NCBI GenBank assembly: GCA_021737645.1
Contig: JAIPDO010000009.1
Location: 1 to 64,000 of the forward strand
DNA: 64,000 nt
DNA from: Desulfarculaceae bacterium
GTDB taxonomy: Bacteria; Desulfobacterota; Desulfarculia; Desulfarculales; Desulfarculaceae
Direction of reading: 5' to 3'
A model generated the notes under the pieces. The model was not told the origin of the DNA. It was given only the letters and a program-made list of their open reading frames with translations, and ran no database searches. Positions within the stretch are counted from its first letter, which is position 1, and each line of letters starts with the position of its first letter. Made by a program: the position numbers and the translations under genes. Shown here piece by piece: positions 48,755 to 57,136 of the stretch.

Positions 48755-49682
48755 CGCCCTTGTTGCTTTCGCGCTTGCGGGTGTTGGCCAAAAAGCGGCA
48801 GATAGTGCACTCCTCGGCAAAGCTGGGCATGCCGCACACCGAGCAGCGATTCTCCAGGTCCGGCTTGGCGGGCGGCCCGCCCTTGTCCTCCAGGTAGCCC
48901 AGATAAAAATTCAGTGAGGTGCCGGGCATGCGGTCTTCCAGCAGGCGCACCGCCTCGGTGTAATAGGGCAGGGTGGCCCCCTTGGAGCGGGGGCAGTCTC
49001 CCTTGGCCACCGACCAGCCCTGGGACTTGGCGTAGGACTTCAGCTCCGCCCCGCGCAGGCGGCACAGAGGCTTTATCTTTTTGGCGAAGGCCCCCGGCGC
49101 GCCCTCCAGGGTGGGCCATTGGTTGTCCAGATAGTGCTGGTGTCGGCGCACCAGATTGCCTAGCAGGCGGGCGGCCTCGTCGTCCAGGTGGTGGCCGGTG
49201 GCCAGCACCTCGAAGCCCAGATCCAGGCAGGCCTTGTTAAGGTAGTAGCGCTTTAGGGTGCCGCACACCGAGCAAAAGGAGCGCTTGTTGGCCCAGGCGA
49301 TCTGCTGCACCCCGAACCCGGCCATCTCGGCCATATTAAATAGATGCAGCTTGGCCCCCAGGCGTTGAGCCATGGCCTGGCTGGCCTCCAATGAGGCCTC
49401 GCCGAACTTGCCGTCGCCCAGCTCCAGGGCCAGGTGCAGGCCCTCGGCCCGGTAGCCCAGCTCCAAGAGCACCTGCCACAGGGCCAGGGAGTCCTTGCCG
49501 CCGCTCACCGCCACCAAGACTTTTTGGCCCGGCTCAAGCATGTCGAACTGCTTGATGGCCCTCTCCGCCTGGCGGCGCACGAAGATGCCCAGGCACTTGT
49601 CGCAAAAGCGGGCGTTGTGGCTGGGCAGGCGGTGCTGGGCCGGCTTGCGGCAGCGGGAGCATTTCATGCCGTCGATGTTCAT
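48738..49682 (-). CDS. TtcA/TtuA-family PP-loop tRNA thiolation protein
   Basis: A 314-residue adenylating enzyme of the TtcA/TtuA/Ncs6 group that puts sulfur on tRNA nucleotides. An N-terminal zinc ribbon has Cys8, Cys11, Cys27 and Cys30. The PP-loop is SGGKDS (60-65). Catalytic cysteines are Cys137 and Cys140 (CSVCGTLKRYYLN), with a third at Cys230, in the positions that bind a 4Fe-4S cluster in TtuA. A C-terminal ribbon has CSVCGMPS and CTIC. The two zinc ribbons favour TtuA/Ncs6-like over classic TtcA, so 2-thiouridine or 2-thioribothymidine formation is more likely than 2-thiocytidine. Confidence 0.9.
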   Translation of the reverse strand: MNIDGMKCSRCRKPAQHRLPSHNARFCDKCLGIFVRRQAERAIKQFDMLEPGQKVLVAVSGGKDSLALWQVLLELGYRAEGLHLALELGDGKFGEASLEASQAMAQRLGAKLHLFNMAEMAGFGVQQIAWANKRSFCSVCGTLKRYYLNKACLDLGFEVLATGHHLDDEAARLLGNLVRRHQHYLDNQWPTLEGAPGAFAKKIKPLCRLRGAELKSYAKSQGWSVAKGDCPRSKGATLPYYTEAVRLLEDRMPGTSLNFYLGYLEDKGGPPAKPDLENRCSVCGMPSFAEECTICRFLANTRKRESNKGDALQD

Positions 49683-49761
49683 GGGCGCTCACCTTGGGGT
49701 TGGTTTTTACCCTACCACTATAGTGGAGCCGCCGCCCTCCCGCCAGATACCCGCCCTTTGC

Positions 49762-50496
49762 TTATTGGGAACTTTCCTTGCCCCCTAACATTTCCTCATA
49801 CACCTCGGGATAATGCTCCCGAACGCAATCGGGGCACAGCCCGTGGCTAACCTCCGCCGAGGAATGCTTGGCCAGGTATCACTCCAGCTTGTTCCAATAC
49901 CCCTGGTCGTCACGCACTTTTTTGCATATGGAGCACATGGGCAAAAGGCCCGAGAGGGTCTTGACATGATCCAGGGCATCGCGCAGTTGCCTGATGGTGG
50001 CTTCCTGTTCACGCTCCAGCCGATCCCGCTGTTCCTGAATTATGCTGTTTTGCAAGGCAATGGCGGCAAGCTCCCCAAAACGGGAGGCCATGTCGGCGTC
50101 CCTGGGGGTGAAATCCCGGGCCTTGTTGGCCAGCCCGATTATGCCCACGGTCTTGCCGTCCAGAACCAATGGGGCGAAAAGCACGTTTTTCAGCACCACG
50201 TGCCCCTTGGGCATGAAGTCCACCCAATGGCTGGCCATGAAGTCGTTTTCGTAAACCGCCTCATTTTTGTGATAGGCCTGGGCCCGCAGGCCCCGGATGG
50301 GCATGGGAAGCTCGGGGGCCACGGTGCAGGGTAGCCCGCCCGCTTCCAGGAAAAGCACTTCGTTTTCGCTGCCGTCATCATTGAGCAGAGCCACGTAACC
50401 GGAGGAGGCTCCGGTTACTTCACGGCAATAATCGAAAATGCTGCGCGCCGCCTCGGGAAAGCCACTCAGATGGAAAACCGCCCGGGCGCAGCCGGT
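49762..50496 (-). pseudogene. Decayed GAF-domain protein gene, truncated at the 5' end and with an in-frame TGA
   Basis: The frame reads as a GAF domain (VALLNDDGSENEVLFLEAGG, IIGLANKARDFTPRDADMAS) and a helix (QEQRDRLEREQEATIRQLRD). It continues with the conserved tail LLPMCSICKKVRDDQGYW. After LE it meets TGA (49879-49881), then continues in frame for 38 codons (YLAKHSSAEVSHGLCPDCVR and onward) to TAA at 49762. Upstream, the same frame stays open to a TAA at 50497-50499 with family-like text (GFPEAARSIFDYCREVTGAS) but no start codon, so the N-terminus has been lost. It is therefore a remnant. Relatives are often attached to PAS/kinase proteins. Confidence 0.8.
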
Positions 50497-50756
50497 TTAA
50501 ACTTCGGCCGGCGCAACTCTCCTTTTGTACGGAAGGACTCGTTTGCTGTAATTAGGAATCATTATAAATCATTGCCGATGGAGATAAAACCTTTTCCAGC
50601 CAGTCCCCCAGTGGCGAGATGCCTTCCTATATAGTATAGTTGCTTCGCTTGACAAGAAGCCGCCCGGCGTAACCCGGTTGAGGCCAATTTTTTCTAAAAA
50701 TTTCTCTTGACAAGCACCCCACCTTTATCCCACACTCTCTGTTTACGTGAAGGTAG

Positions 50757-50790
50757 CCCTTCCCCCCTGCGGGGAGGGGTGTGCTTTTAT
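50757..50790 (+). terminator. Terminator-like hairpin in the leader of the Fe-S protein gene
   Basis: CCCTTCCCC (50757-50765) pairs with GGGGAGGGG (50771-50779, one G-T pair) and a T-rich stretch follows (TTTTATTGTT). It lies 31 nt before the start codon and could act as an attenuator. A TTGACA (50707-50712) upstream lacks a good -10. The rest of 50497-50756 shows no gene. Confidence 0.45.
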
Positions 50791-50820
50791 TGTTATCATA
50801 CTGTTTTACTTGGTGAAACG

Positions 50821-51897
50821 ATGACCAGCCCCGCGCAAGACGCCCACGAGGCACTGGCCCAACACATGGATCGCTCCCCCCTGGGCGCGCCCCAGGGGCC
50901 TGAGCTCATGGCTATTTTGCGCGAGCTGTTCACCCCGGAAGAAGCGGCGGTGGCCTCGGCCCTGCCCTTCAAGCCGGTGCGGGCCGCCGCTTTGGCCCAG
51001 AAGCTGGAGCGCCCGGCCGACCAGATCGCCGCGCTGCTGGAGTCTTTGGCCGCCAAGGGCCTGGCCTATCGCCGCGGCACCAAGGCCGGGGACTACTACA
51101 GCCTGCTGCCCATGGTGCCGGGCATGGCCGAAGCCCAGTTTTGGGCCATGGCCCCCGGCGAGGCCAAGCTGAAGATGGCCCGGCTGTTCGAGGACTACTA
51201 CGAGCCTGGGGTGGGCAAGGCCTTTGCCGAGTCCCCCACGCCCTACTCCCGGGTCATCCCGGTGGGCCGGTCCATCGAAAACAGCCAGGAGATCCTGCCC
51301 TACGAGAAGGCGGAAGAGCTTATCCGCCAGCATGAGCACCTGGCCCTGATCGACTGCTACTGCCGCTCCCAGGCCAAGCTGTTGGGCCAGGGCTGCGACG
51401 CGCCCTTGGACGTTTGCATGATCTTCGGCTCCTTTGCCGAGTTCGCGATTGGCCAGGGCTGGGCCCAGCCCATGGACGAGGCGGGGATGATGGACGCCCT
51501 GGCTCGGGCCGAAGAGGCCGGGCTGGTGCATGTGGTGGACAACGTAGCGGAAAACGTGAACTTTTTGTGCAACTGCTGCGGGTGCTGTTGCATGTTCCTA
51601 CAGACCATCACCCGCATGAACCACCTCGGGGCGGTGAGCCAGGCGGCTTATTTTGCCTCGGTGGACCCGGAGCTGTGCACCGCTTGCGGCGAGTGCGCCG
51701 ACACCTGTCAGGTGGCGGCGGTGCGGGTGGATGACGACTGCGCCGATTTCGACCAAGAGATTTGTTTAGGCTGCGGCCAGTGCGCCACGGTCTGCCCCAG
51801 CGAGGCGATAAAAATGACCCGCCGCGAGGCCCGGCCGGTGCCGGCCCACCACGGCGAACTTCAGGCCGGATTGGCCGACGCCCGCGGGGTGAAATAG
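50821..51897 (+). CDS. 4Fe-4S ferredoxin-domain protein with N-terminal winged-helix-like region
   Basis: A 358-residue cytoplasmic protein. Residues about 25-105 resemble a winged-helix fold (LRELFTPEEAAVASALPFKP, RPADQIAALLESLAAKGL). The middle has CYCRSQAK and a cluster of six cysteines, CNCCGCCC, that could bind an additional Fe-S cluster or sense metal. The C-terminus has two ferredoxin motifs, C-x2-C-x2-C-x3-C (LCTACGECADTCQ) and CLGCGQCATVCPSEAIK. This architecture is common in sulfate reducers and acetogens. Role unknown; an electron-transfer or redox-sensing protein is likely. Start at 50821 is chosen because upstream in-frame codons fall inside the hairpin leader. Confidence 0.82.
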   Translation: MTSPAQDAHEALAQHMDRSPLGAPQGPELMAILRELFTPEEAAVASALPFKPVRAAALAQKLERPADQIAALLESLAAKGLAYRRGTKAGDYYSLLPMVPGMAEAQFWAMAPGEAKLKMARLFEDYYEPGVGKAFAESPTPYSRVIPVGRSIENSQEILPYEKAEELIRQHEHLALIDCYCRSQAKLLGQGCDAPLDVCMIFGSFAEFAIGQGWAQPMDEAGMMDALARAEEAGLVHVVDNVAENVNFLCNCCGCCCMFLQTITRMNHLGAVSQAAYFASVDPELCTACGECADTCQVAAVRVDDDCADFDQEICLGCGQCATVCPSEAIKMTRREARPVPAHHGELQAGLADARGVK

Positions 51898-52071
51898 TTT
51901 GTCGGGAGTTGGAGTTGACTTCCGCTCCCCAGTGCTTAGTTTAACCCTTAGACGCCTATGTCCCGAGCAAGATGCTCGGACGCGGCAAGCCTGAGCAGAC
52001 TTTAGACCCGCGGCGCCGGTAGCCAGGAGCGCTGGACCATGCGGGTGCCTGTAAGGAAAAGGTAGATTATC

Positions 52072-53154
52072 ATGGCCGACCGTAGAAATTTCAAGGGACC
52101 AGACTTCAGCCTGGACACCCCCGTCACCTATTTTAAAGAGGTGGAGGGGCGTGATCTGCTGACTCCCGAGCGGGAGCTGCAACTGGGCAAGACCATCCAA
52201 GACGGCCGCGACGAAATTCTTGGCAAAGCCCTTTCGATCATCAAAAGCGACAAGGACGCCTGCGACAACTGCGTGCGCATCGAGGCCTGGTTGGCCGACA
52301 GCCACAAGTCTCCCCTGTCGGTGGAAGACGTGATGGCCGAGACCTTCGAGCTGCTCAAGCGCGCCTCCGCCAAGCGCCGCCCCTCCAAGAAGCTCAGCAA
52401 GACCTTGGAGGACATCGAGAGCGCCCGCTTGCAGGTGGAAATCGCGGTGCAGGAGATGGTGGAAGCCAACCTGCGCCTGGCCGTGTCCATCGCTAAAAAA
52501 TACACCTTCCGTGGCCTTAGCTTCGCCGACCTGATTCAGGAAGGCAACATCGGCCTGATGAAGGCGGTGAACCGCTACGACTACAAGACCGGTTACCGCT
52601 TCAGCACCTTTGCCTCCTGGTGGATTCGCCAGACCATAAGCCGGGCCATTTACGACCAGGCCCGCACCATCCGCATCCCCATCCACCTCTTGGAGCTGCG
52701 CTCCAAGTACTTTAGGGTGTACTACGGCCTGCTCAAAGAGCTGGGACGCGAGCCGTTGCCCAAGGAAGTGGCCGAAAAGGTGGGCATCGACGAGAGCAAG
52801 GTCAAGGAGATCGTCAACCTTACCCTGGACTCCACCAGCCTGGAGACCCCGGTGGGCGAGGACGGCGACGAGCTGGGCGACTTCATCGAGAACAAGGAGG
52901 CCGAGTGCCCCTTTGAAAAGGTGGGCGAAGGTGAGATGATGGTCCACCTGGGCGAGGCCCTGGAGTCCCTGGACGCCCGTGAAAAACGCATCCTGCAGAT
53001 GCGTTTCGGCCTGGGCGACGAAGACGAGCACACCCTGGAGCAGGTGGGCCAGGTCTTTGGCCTGTCGCGGGAACGGGTGCGCCAGATCGAAAAGAAGGCC
53101 CTGCAGCGTTTGCGTCATCCCCAATGGCGGGCGGTGCTGGAGGACCACGTCTAG
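52072..53154 (+). CDS. Group-2 sigma-70 factor (RpoS/RpoD-like)
   Basis: A 360-residue sigma factor. Region 1.2 is DTPVTYFKEVEGRDLLTPER. Region 2 is NLRLAVSIAKKYTFRGLSFA followed by DLIQEGNIGLMKAVNRYDYK and FSTFASWWIRQTISRAI, identical in style to primary sigma factors. Region 3 is KEVAEKVGIDESKVKEIV. Region 4.2 is LEQVGQVFGLSRERVRQIEK. It lacks the large N-terminal part of RpoD and is about the size of RpoS, so it is probably an alternative sigma of the RpoS type. A cysteine-bearing stretch (DACDNCVRIE, 62-71) between regions 1.2 and 2 is unusual. The gene stands alone with a strong terminator. Confidence 0.93.
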   Translation: MADRRNFKGPDFSLDTPVTYFKEVEGRDLLTPERELQLGKTIQDGRDEILGKALSIIKSDKDACDNCVRIEAWLADSHKSPLSVEDVMAETFELLKRASAKRRPSKKLSKTLEDIESARLQVEIAVQEMVEANLRLAVSIAKKYTFRGLSFADLIQEGNIGLMKAVNRYDYKTGYRFSTFASWWIRQTISRAIYDQARTIRIPIHLLELRSKYFRVYYGLLKELGREPLPKEVAEKVGIDESKVKEIVNLTLDSTSLETPVGEDGDELGDFIENKEAECPFEKVGEGEMMVHLGEALESLDAREKRILQMRFGLGDEDEHTLEQVGQVFGLSRERVRQIEKKALQRLRHPQWRAVLEDHV

Positions 53155-53179
53155 GCAGCGCGTCTACAACTGAACCACC

Positions 53180-53212
53180 AAGGCCCCGCCGGATTCCGGC
53201 GGGGCCTTTTTT
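53180..53212 (+). terminator. Terminator of the sigma-factor gene
   Basis: AAGGCCCCGCC (53180-53190) and GGCGGGGCCTT (53198-53208) form a perfect 11-bp stem with a GGATTCC loop, followed by a T run. Confidence 0.93.
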
Positions 53213-53248
53213 GGCCTACACGCGGCCCCTTTGCCAAATAAGGGAGCT

Positions 53249-53525
53249 GTTGGGTTTCGGGCTCCGCCCTCTACGCCAACCTACACCAACTCTCGATTTT
53301 GCCGGGGAAAAACGCCGTTAATCTCCTGCGGCATAGCCACGTGGTGCTGGGCAAGGTTAAAGGCAAGCAAACTCTCTATTGCGGGTTCGCCAGGTGTTCG
53401 TGGGCAAGGCGTCCGGCGAGCGAAAGGCTTAGCTATGGCAAAGCCTACAGCGAGCCTTGAGCGATGCCGGCAACACAGCCCACGGGCGGCTGGCGAGGTC
53501 GCCGCAGCCGCGCGGCGAGGCCGCC
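53249..53525. repeat. Intergenic repeats between the sigma gene and an exported protein gene
   Basis: 53249-53287 is a copy of the TGTTGGGTTTCGGGCTCCG...CCAACCTACACC repeat. 53390-53525 is a copy of the CAGGTGTTCGTGGGCAAGG / CGTCCGGCGAGCG family, ending GAGCGATGCCGGCAACA and then GGCTGGCGAGGTCGCC. Its internal hairpin is degenerate (GGCTT...AAGCC). No gene seen. Confidence 0.7.
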
Positions 53526-54017
53526 TTAATAACTACAGGTCAGCACCACCTGGGCCAGCTCCGGGAAGGGATCGTCCTGGGCCCACATGAACAGGCTGAA
53601 GGTGGTGTCGCCGAAGAAAGAGGTGCCCAGGGTCAACTCCAGGGGTTCCCCGTTTTTCTTGTCCTTGAAATCCACATTGCTGCCCTCGCTGGTGCTCACC
53701 TTGCCGCTGTAGGTGTTGTCCGGGTTCTTCACCCTGGCCACGCACTTTAAGGTGTAGCCCATGCAGTATTGGTCCACCGAATTCCGGCCCTGGCCCTTTT
53801 TCATGGGCAGGGTGAAATGCACCGTCTTGGACGAACCCAAGGGTTTGCTGGGCGGGGCGGTCTCGCTGCGGCCGGCCGCCTGGTGCTTGGCTTTTATGTC
53901 CGCGGCCATTTCTTTCATGGCCTGGTGCATGCCCTTGGCCTGGGCCGGCATCGCCGCCGCCAGGCACAGAATAATCAGGGCCAGGGTCAGGGTCTTCCAA
54001 ATAAGCTTTTTTATCAT
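53526..54017 (-). CDS. Exported protein of unknown function
   Basis: A 163-residue protein with a signal peptide (LIWKTLTLALIILCLAAAMP, cleavage after AQA). A helical charged stretch follows (MHQAMKEMAADIKAKHQAAG), then a beta-rich part (VHFTLPMKKGQG, YTLKCVARVKNPDNTYSGKV, LELTLGTSFFGDTTFSLFMW). Cysteines at CMGYTLKC and LTCSY could pair in the periplasm. Family not recognised. The stop abuts the repeat at 53390-53525. Confidence 0.7.
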   Translation of the reverse strand: MIKKLIWKTLTLALIILCLAAAMPAQAKGMHQAMKEMAADIKAKHQAAGRSETAPPSKPLGSSKTVHFTLPMKKGQGRNSVDQYCMGYTLKCVARVKNPDNTYSGKVSTSEGSNVDFKDKKNGEPLELTLGTSFFGDTTFSLFMWAQDDPFPELAQVVLTCSY

Positions 54018-54202
54018 CGCTGGGTTCCCCTCGTTAGGGTTTGCCCTGGTGGCTCGGCGGCAGGGCTCACAAGCTATGCTGACAAATCCCGCGCCGTTTT
54101 ACAACGCCTATGCGCATGGCGGTCCACCGGCCTGAATGCTTTACTAAGCCCCCGTGGTTCAGTATGCTTGAGCCCACTGATCCAGCAAGCGGGGGACGGG
54201 GC

Positions 54203-56530
54203 ATGAGTCTGCGCAAAGTGAACAACATCCTGGAGTTGGTGGGCGGCACTCCCCTGGTGCGCATCAACCGGCTCAACCAAAACCCCGGAGTCACGGTTTA
54301 CGCCAAGCTGGAGTTCATGAACCCCGGCGGCTCGGTGAAGGACCGCCCGGCGCTCAACATGATCGAGCAGGCCGAAAAGCGCGGCGAGTTGACCGAGGGC
54401 AAGATTCTGCTGGAGGCCACCAGCGGCAACACCGGCATCGGCCTGGCCATGGCCTGCGCGGTCAAGGGCTACAAGATGCTCTTCACCATGTCCGAGTCCG
54501 CCTCCCAGGAGCGCCGCAAGATCCTTCGGGCCTACGGGGCGGACATCCTGCTCACCCCGGCCCACATGTCCACCGACGGGGCCATCGAGGAGGCCTACCG
54601 CCTGGCCAGGGAAGAGCCGGAGCGCTACTTTTTGGTGGACCAGTTCAACAACGAGGACAACTGGATGGCCCACGCCCTGGAGGGCTCCACGGCCGACGAG
54701 ATATACCAGGCCACCGAGGGCAAGGTGAATCTGGTGGTGGCCACCCTGGGCACCTCGGGCACGGTCATGGGCCTCACGCGGCGCCTGCACCAGCTGGACC
54801 CCAAGGTCAAGGTGGTGGCGGTGGAGCCCTATCAGGGGCACAAGATCCAGGGGCTCAAGAACATGAAGGAGTCTTACGCGCCGGGCATCTTCAGCCCCGG
54901 CGAGGTGGACATCCTGGCCAACGTGGACGATGACAGCGCCTACGAGATCGCCCGCCGCTTGGCCCGGGAAGAGGGCATCTTCGTGGGCATGAGCGCCGGG
55001 GCGGCCATGAAGGTGGCCCTGGACCACGCGGCCACCCTGCCCGAGGGCTCGGTGGTGGTGGCGCTCATGGCCGACGGCGGCGAGCGCTATCTGTCCACCC
55101 CCCTGTTCAGCAGCGAAAAGGTGCCCATCCCGCTGAGGTTCTACAACACCCTCAGCCGCCAGGTGGAAGACTTGAACCCGGTGCGCCCCGGCCAGGTGGG
55201 CATCTACGCCTGCGGCCCCTCCCTGGACGGCCCGCCGGACCTGGGCCTGTGCCGCCGCATGGTCTTCGCCGACCTGGTGCGCCGCTATCTGGAGTTCCGA
55301 GGCTTCGAGGTCAAGCTGATCATCAACATCGCCGACGTGGACGACCGCACCGTCAATCAGTGCCTGGCCGAGGGGGCCGATTGGAAGCAGTTCACCGCAC
55401 GCTGGGAAAAAGTTTTCTTCGAGGACATGGCCACCCTGAACATCCTGCCCGCCCTGGACTACCCCAAGGCCAGCGAACACATCAACCAGATGGTGGACGC
55501 GGCCAGAGAGCTGTTGGCCAAGGACATGGCCTACGCCAAGCTAAGGAGCGTGTACTTCAACATCAGCCATTTCCCGGACTACGGCAAGCTCTCGGGCGTG
55601 GACCTGAACGCCACCCAAAGCGACAAGCACACCGACTACGACTATTACGAGAAGGAGAACCCCAGGGACTTCACCATCTTCAAACGGGCCACCCTGGCCG
55701 ACCTGAAGGCGGGCATCTACTGGTCCACCCCATGGGGCAACGTGCGCCCCGGCTGGCACGTGGAATGCGCCACCATGTCCACCGAGCACCTGGGCCAGCC
55801 TTTCGACCTGCACCTGGCCTCCACCGACCTCATCTTCCCCCACGGGGAAAACGAGATCGCTGTGGCCCAGTGCCTCACCGGCAAACCCCTGGCCAACATG
55901 TGGCTGCACTCGGACGTGGTGATGGTGGACGGCAAAAAGGCCAGCCGGGTGGCGGGCAACGACGTGACCCTCAGGGAAATCCTGGAACAGGGTTACTCCC
56001 CGGCCACGGTGCGCTACTGGCTCTTGGGCCAGCACTACCGCCGGCCCATCAACTACGACCGGGAGCAACTGGACCAGGCCGCCAAAACCGTGGAGCGGCT
56101 AAACGACTTCGTGGAGCGCCTGCGCTTCATGAACCCCGGCGAGCCATCCCCGGATCTGGACCAGATTCTCTACGAGGCCAAGAGCGGCATCCAGGAGGCC
56201 ATGGACAACGACCTGAACGTGCCCAAGGCCATGGGCCAGCTCTTCGCAATGGTGCGCCGCATCAACCGGTTGATGAACCAGGGGCTCATGGACGCCGCCC
56301 AGGTTGAGCAGGTGCTGGCCTTTGTGGAGCGCACCAACCGGGTGCTGGGGGTGATCGACCTGGAGCCCGGCGAACGCGACGCGGACATCGAGGCCCTGGT
56401 GCACAAGCGCGACGCCGCCCGCGCCGGGGGAGACTTCGCCCTGGCCGACCGGCTGCGCGACGAGCTGGCCGCCAGGGGCATCCAGCTTGTCGATACTCCG
56501 GCGGGCACCCGCTGGAACAAAATTAATTAG
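54203..56530 (+). CDS. Cysteine synthase fused to a cysteinyl-tRNA-synthetase-like domain
   Basis: A single 775-residue frame with two halves. Residues 1-305 are a PLP-dependent O-acetylserine sulfhydrylase-type cysteine synthase: NPGGSVKDR carries the PLP lysine Lys46, SGNTG (74-78) is the substrate loop, GTSGT (183-187) binds phosphate, and ADGGERYLST ends the domain. Residues 312-775 match cysteinyl-tRNA synthetase from FYNTLSRQ to RWNK. The usual HIGH signature is replaced by DLGL (346-349) and KMSKS by KASRV (579-583). Zinc-type ligands Cys337, Cys522, His547 and Glu551 appear kept, but PHHENE is PHGENE. The synthetase half may thus activate cysteine weakly, serve another acceptor, or have lost catalysis. 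Start at 54203 is preferred (GGGGACGGGG upstream). No neighbour shares the pathway. Confidence 0.93.
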   Translation: MSLRKVNNILELVGGTPLVRINRLNQNPGVTVYAKLEFMNPGGSVKDRPALNMIEQAEKRGELTEGKILLEATSGNTGIGLAMACAVKGYKMLFTMSESASQERRKILRAYGADILLTPAHMSTDGAIEEAYRLAREEPERYFLVDQFNNEDNWMAHALEGSTADEIYQATEGKVNLVVATLGTSGTVMGLTRRLHQLDPKVKVVAVEPYQGHKIQGLKNMKESYAPGIFSPGEVDILANVDDDSAYEIARRLAREEGIFVGMSAGAAMKVALDHAATLPEGSVVVALMADGGERYLSTPLFSSEKVPIPLRFYNTLSRQVEDLNPVRPGQVGIYACGPSLDGPPDLGLCRRMVFADLVRRYLEFRGFEVKLIINIADVDDRTVNQCLAEGADWKQFTARWEKVFFEDMATLNILPALDYPKASEHINQMVDAARELLAKDMAYAKLRSVYFNISHFPDYGKLSGVDLNATQSDKHTDYDYYEKENPRDFTIFKRATLADLKAGIYWSTPWGNVRPGWHVECATMSTEHLGQPFDLHLASTDLIFPHGENEIAVAQCLTGKPLANMWLHSDVVMVDGKKASRVAGNDVTLREILEQGYSPATVRYWLLGQHYRRPINYDREQLDQAAKTVERLNDFVERLRFMNPGEPSPDLDQILYEAKSGIQEAMDNDLNVPKAMGQLFAMVRRINRLMNQGLMDAAQVEQVLAFVERTNRVLGVIDLEPGERDADIEALVHKRDAARAGGDFALADRLRDELAARGIQLVDTPAGTRWNKIN

Positions 56531-56697
56531 CCCGGCTTCCTGCTGCTGCCTGCAAAATTAGCTTCGCTTTTCGACTGCATCGTGTAGGCCAGGCAGAGGG
56601 CGCAGACCGAAGCCTGACAATTCCTTTGCCCACGCCGCCCGGCGGGTGCACTATATATATCCGTAACCCTGCCCCCTTAAGCCGACCAGGAGAAGCA

Positions 56698-57090
56698 ATG
56701 GCAATAAAGCGCGACAAGCATGCCTGGCTGCGGGCCGTGGAAGGCCTGCCCGCCTATCCCGTGGTGCTCATGCCGCTCGGCGAAGGCGGCTGGGAGGCGG
56801 TGTTCCCCAACCTGGCCCGGCTCAGTGCCTGGGGCCCGGACAAGGACACCTGCCGGGCCAACGCCGCCGAGGCGCTCACCTTCGAGCTGGGCCAGTTCAT
56901 CGTGTCCGGCGACGCACCTCCCAGGCCCTCGGACCCCGAGCGGCTCATCGCGGACGATGAAGAGCCGCCCGGCACCGAACTGGTGATGCTTGAGCCACTG
57001 CGCTCGGTGCTCAAAAAACGCCTGGGCCTCACCAAGCGCGAAAAGGGCGGTGCCATGGCCGCCACCCTGGGAAGATTGGGTCGTAACTAG
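56698..57090 (+). CDS. HicB-like protein without a toxin partner
   Basis: A 130-residue protein. The N-terminal 70 residues follow the HicB antitoxin pattern: YPVVLMPLGEGGWEAVFPNL, ARLSAWGPDKDTCRANAAEA and LTFELGQFIVSGDAPPRPSD. The C-terminus is basic (VLKKRLGLTKREKGG) and could bind DNA, but no helix-turn-helix is clear. No HicA-type gene lies on either side. AGGAG precedes the ATG. It may be an orphan HicB or a regulator that has left its toxin. Confidence 0.75.
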   Translation: MAIKRDKHAWLRAVEGLPAYPVVLMPLGEGGWEAVFPNLARLSAWGPDKDTCRANAAEALTFELGQFIVSGDAPPRPSDPERLIADDEEPPGTELVMLEPLRSVLKKRLGLTKREKGGAMAATLGRLGRN

Positions 57091-57136
57091 AAACAGGCCT
57101 GCGCCGTTAAACGTCGAATCATCAGGAGGGTAAAGC

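Noticed and set aside
49879..49881. Selenocysteine codon in the GAF-domain gene
   Set aside because: The position is a variable one in relatives, the gene has also lost its start, and no SECIS-like hairpin was evident just downstream. A nonsense mutation explains it better.
50741..50753. Another parS-like site (TGTTTACGTGAAG)
   Set aside because: The central CACGTG is broken by a deletion and the right half does not match.
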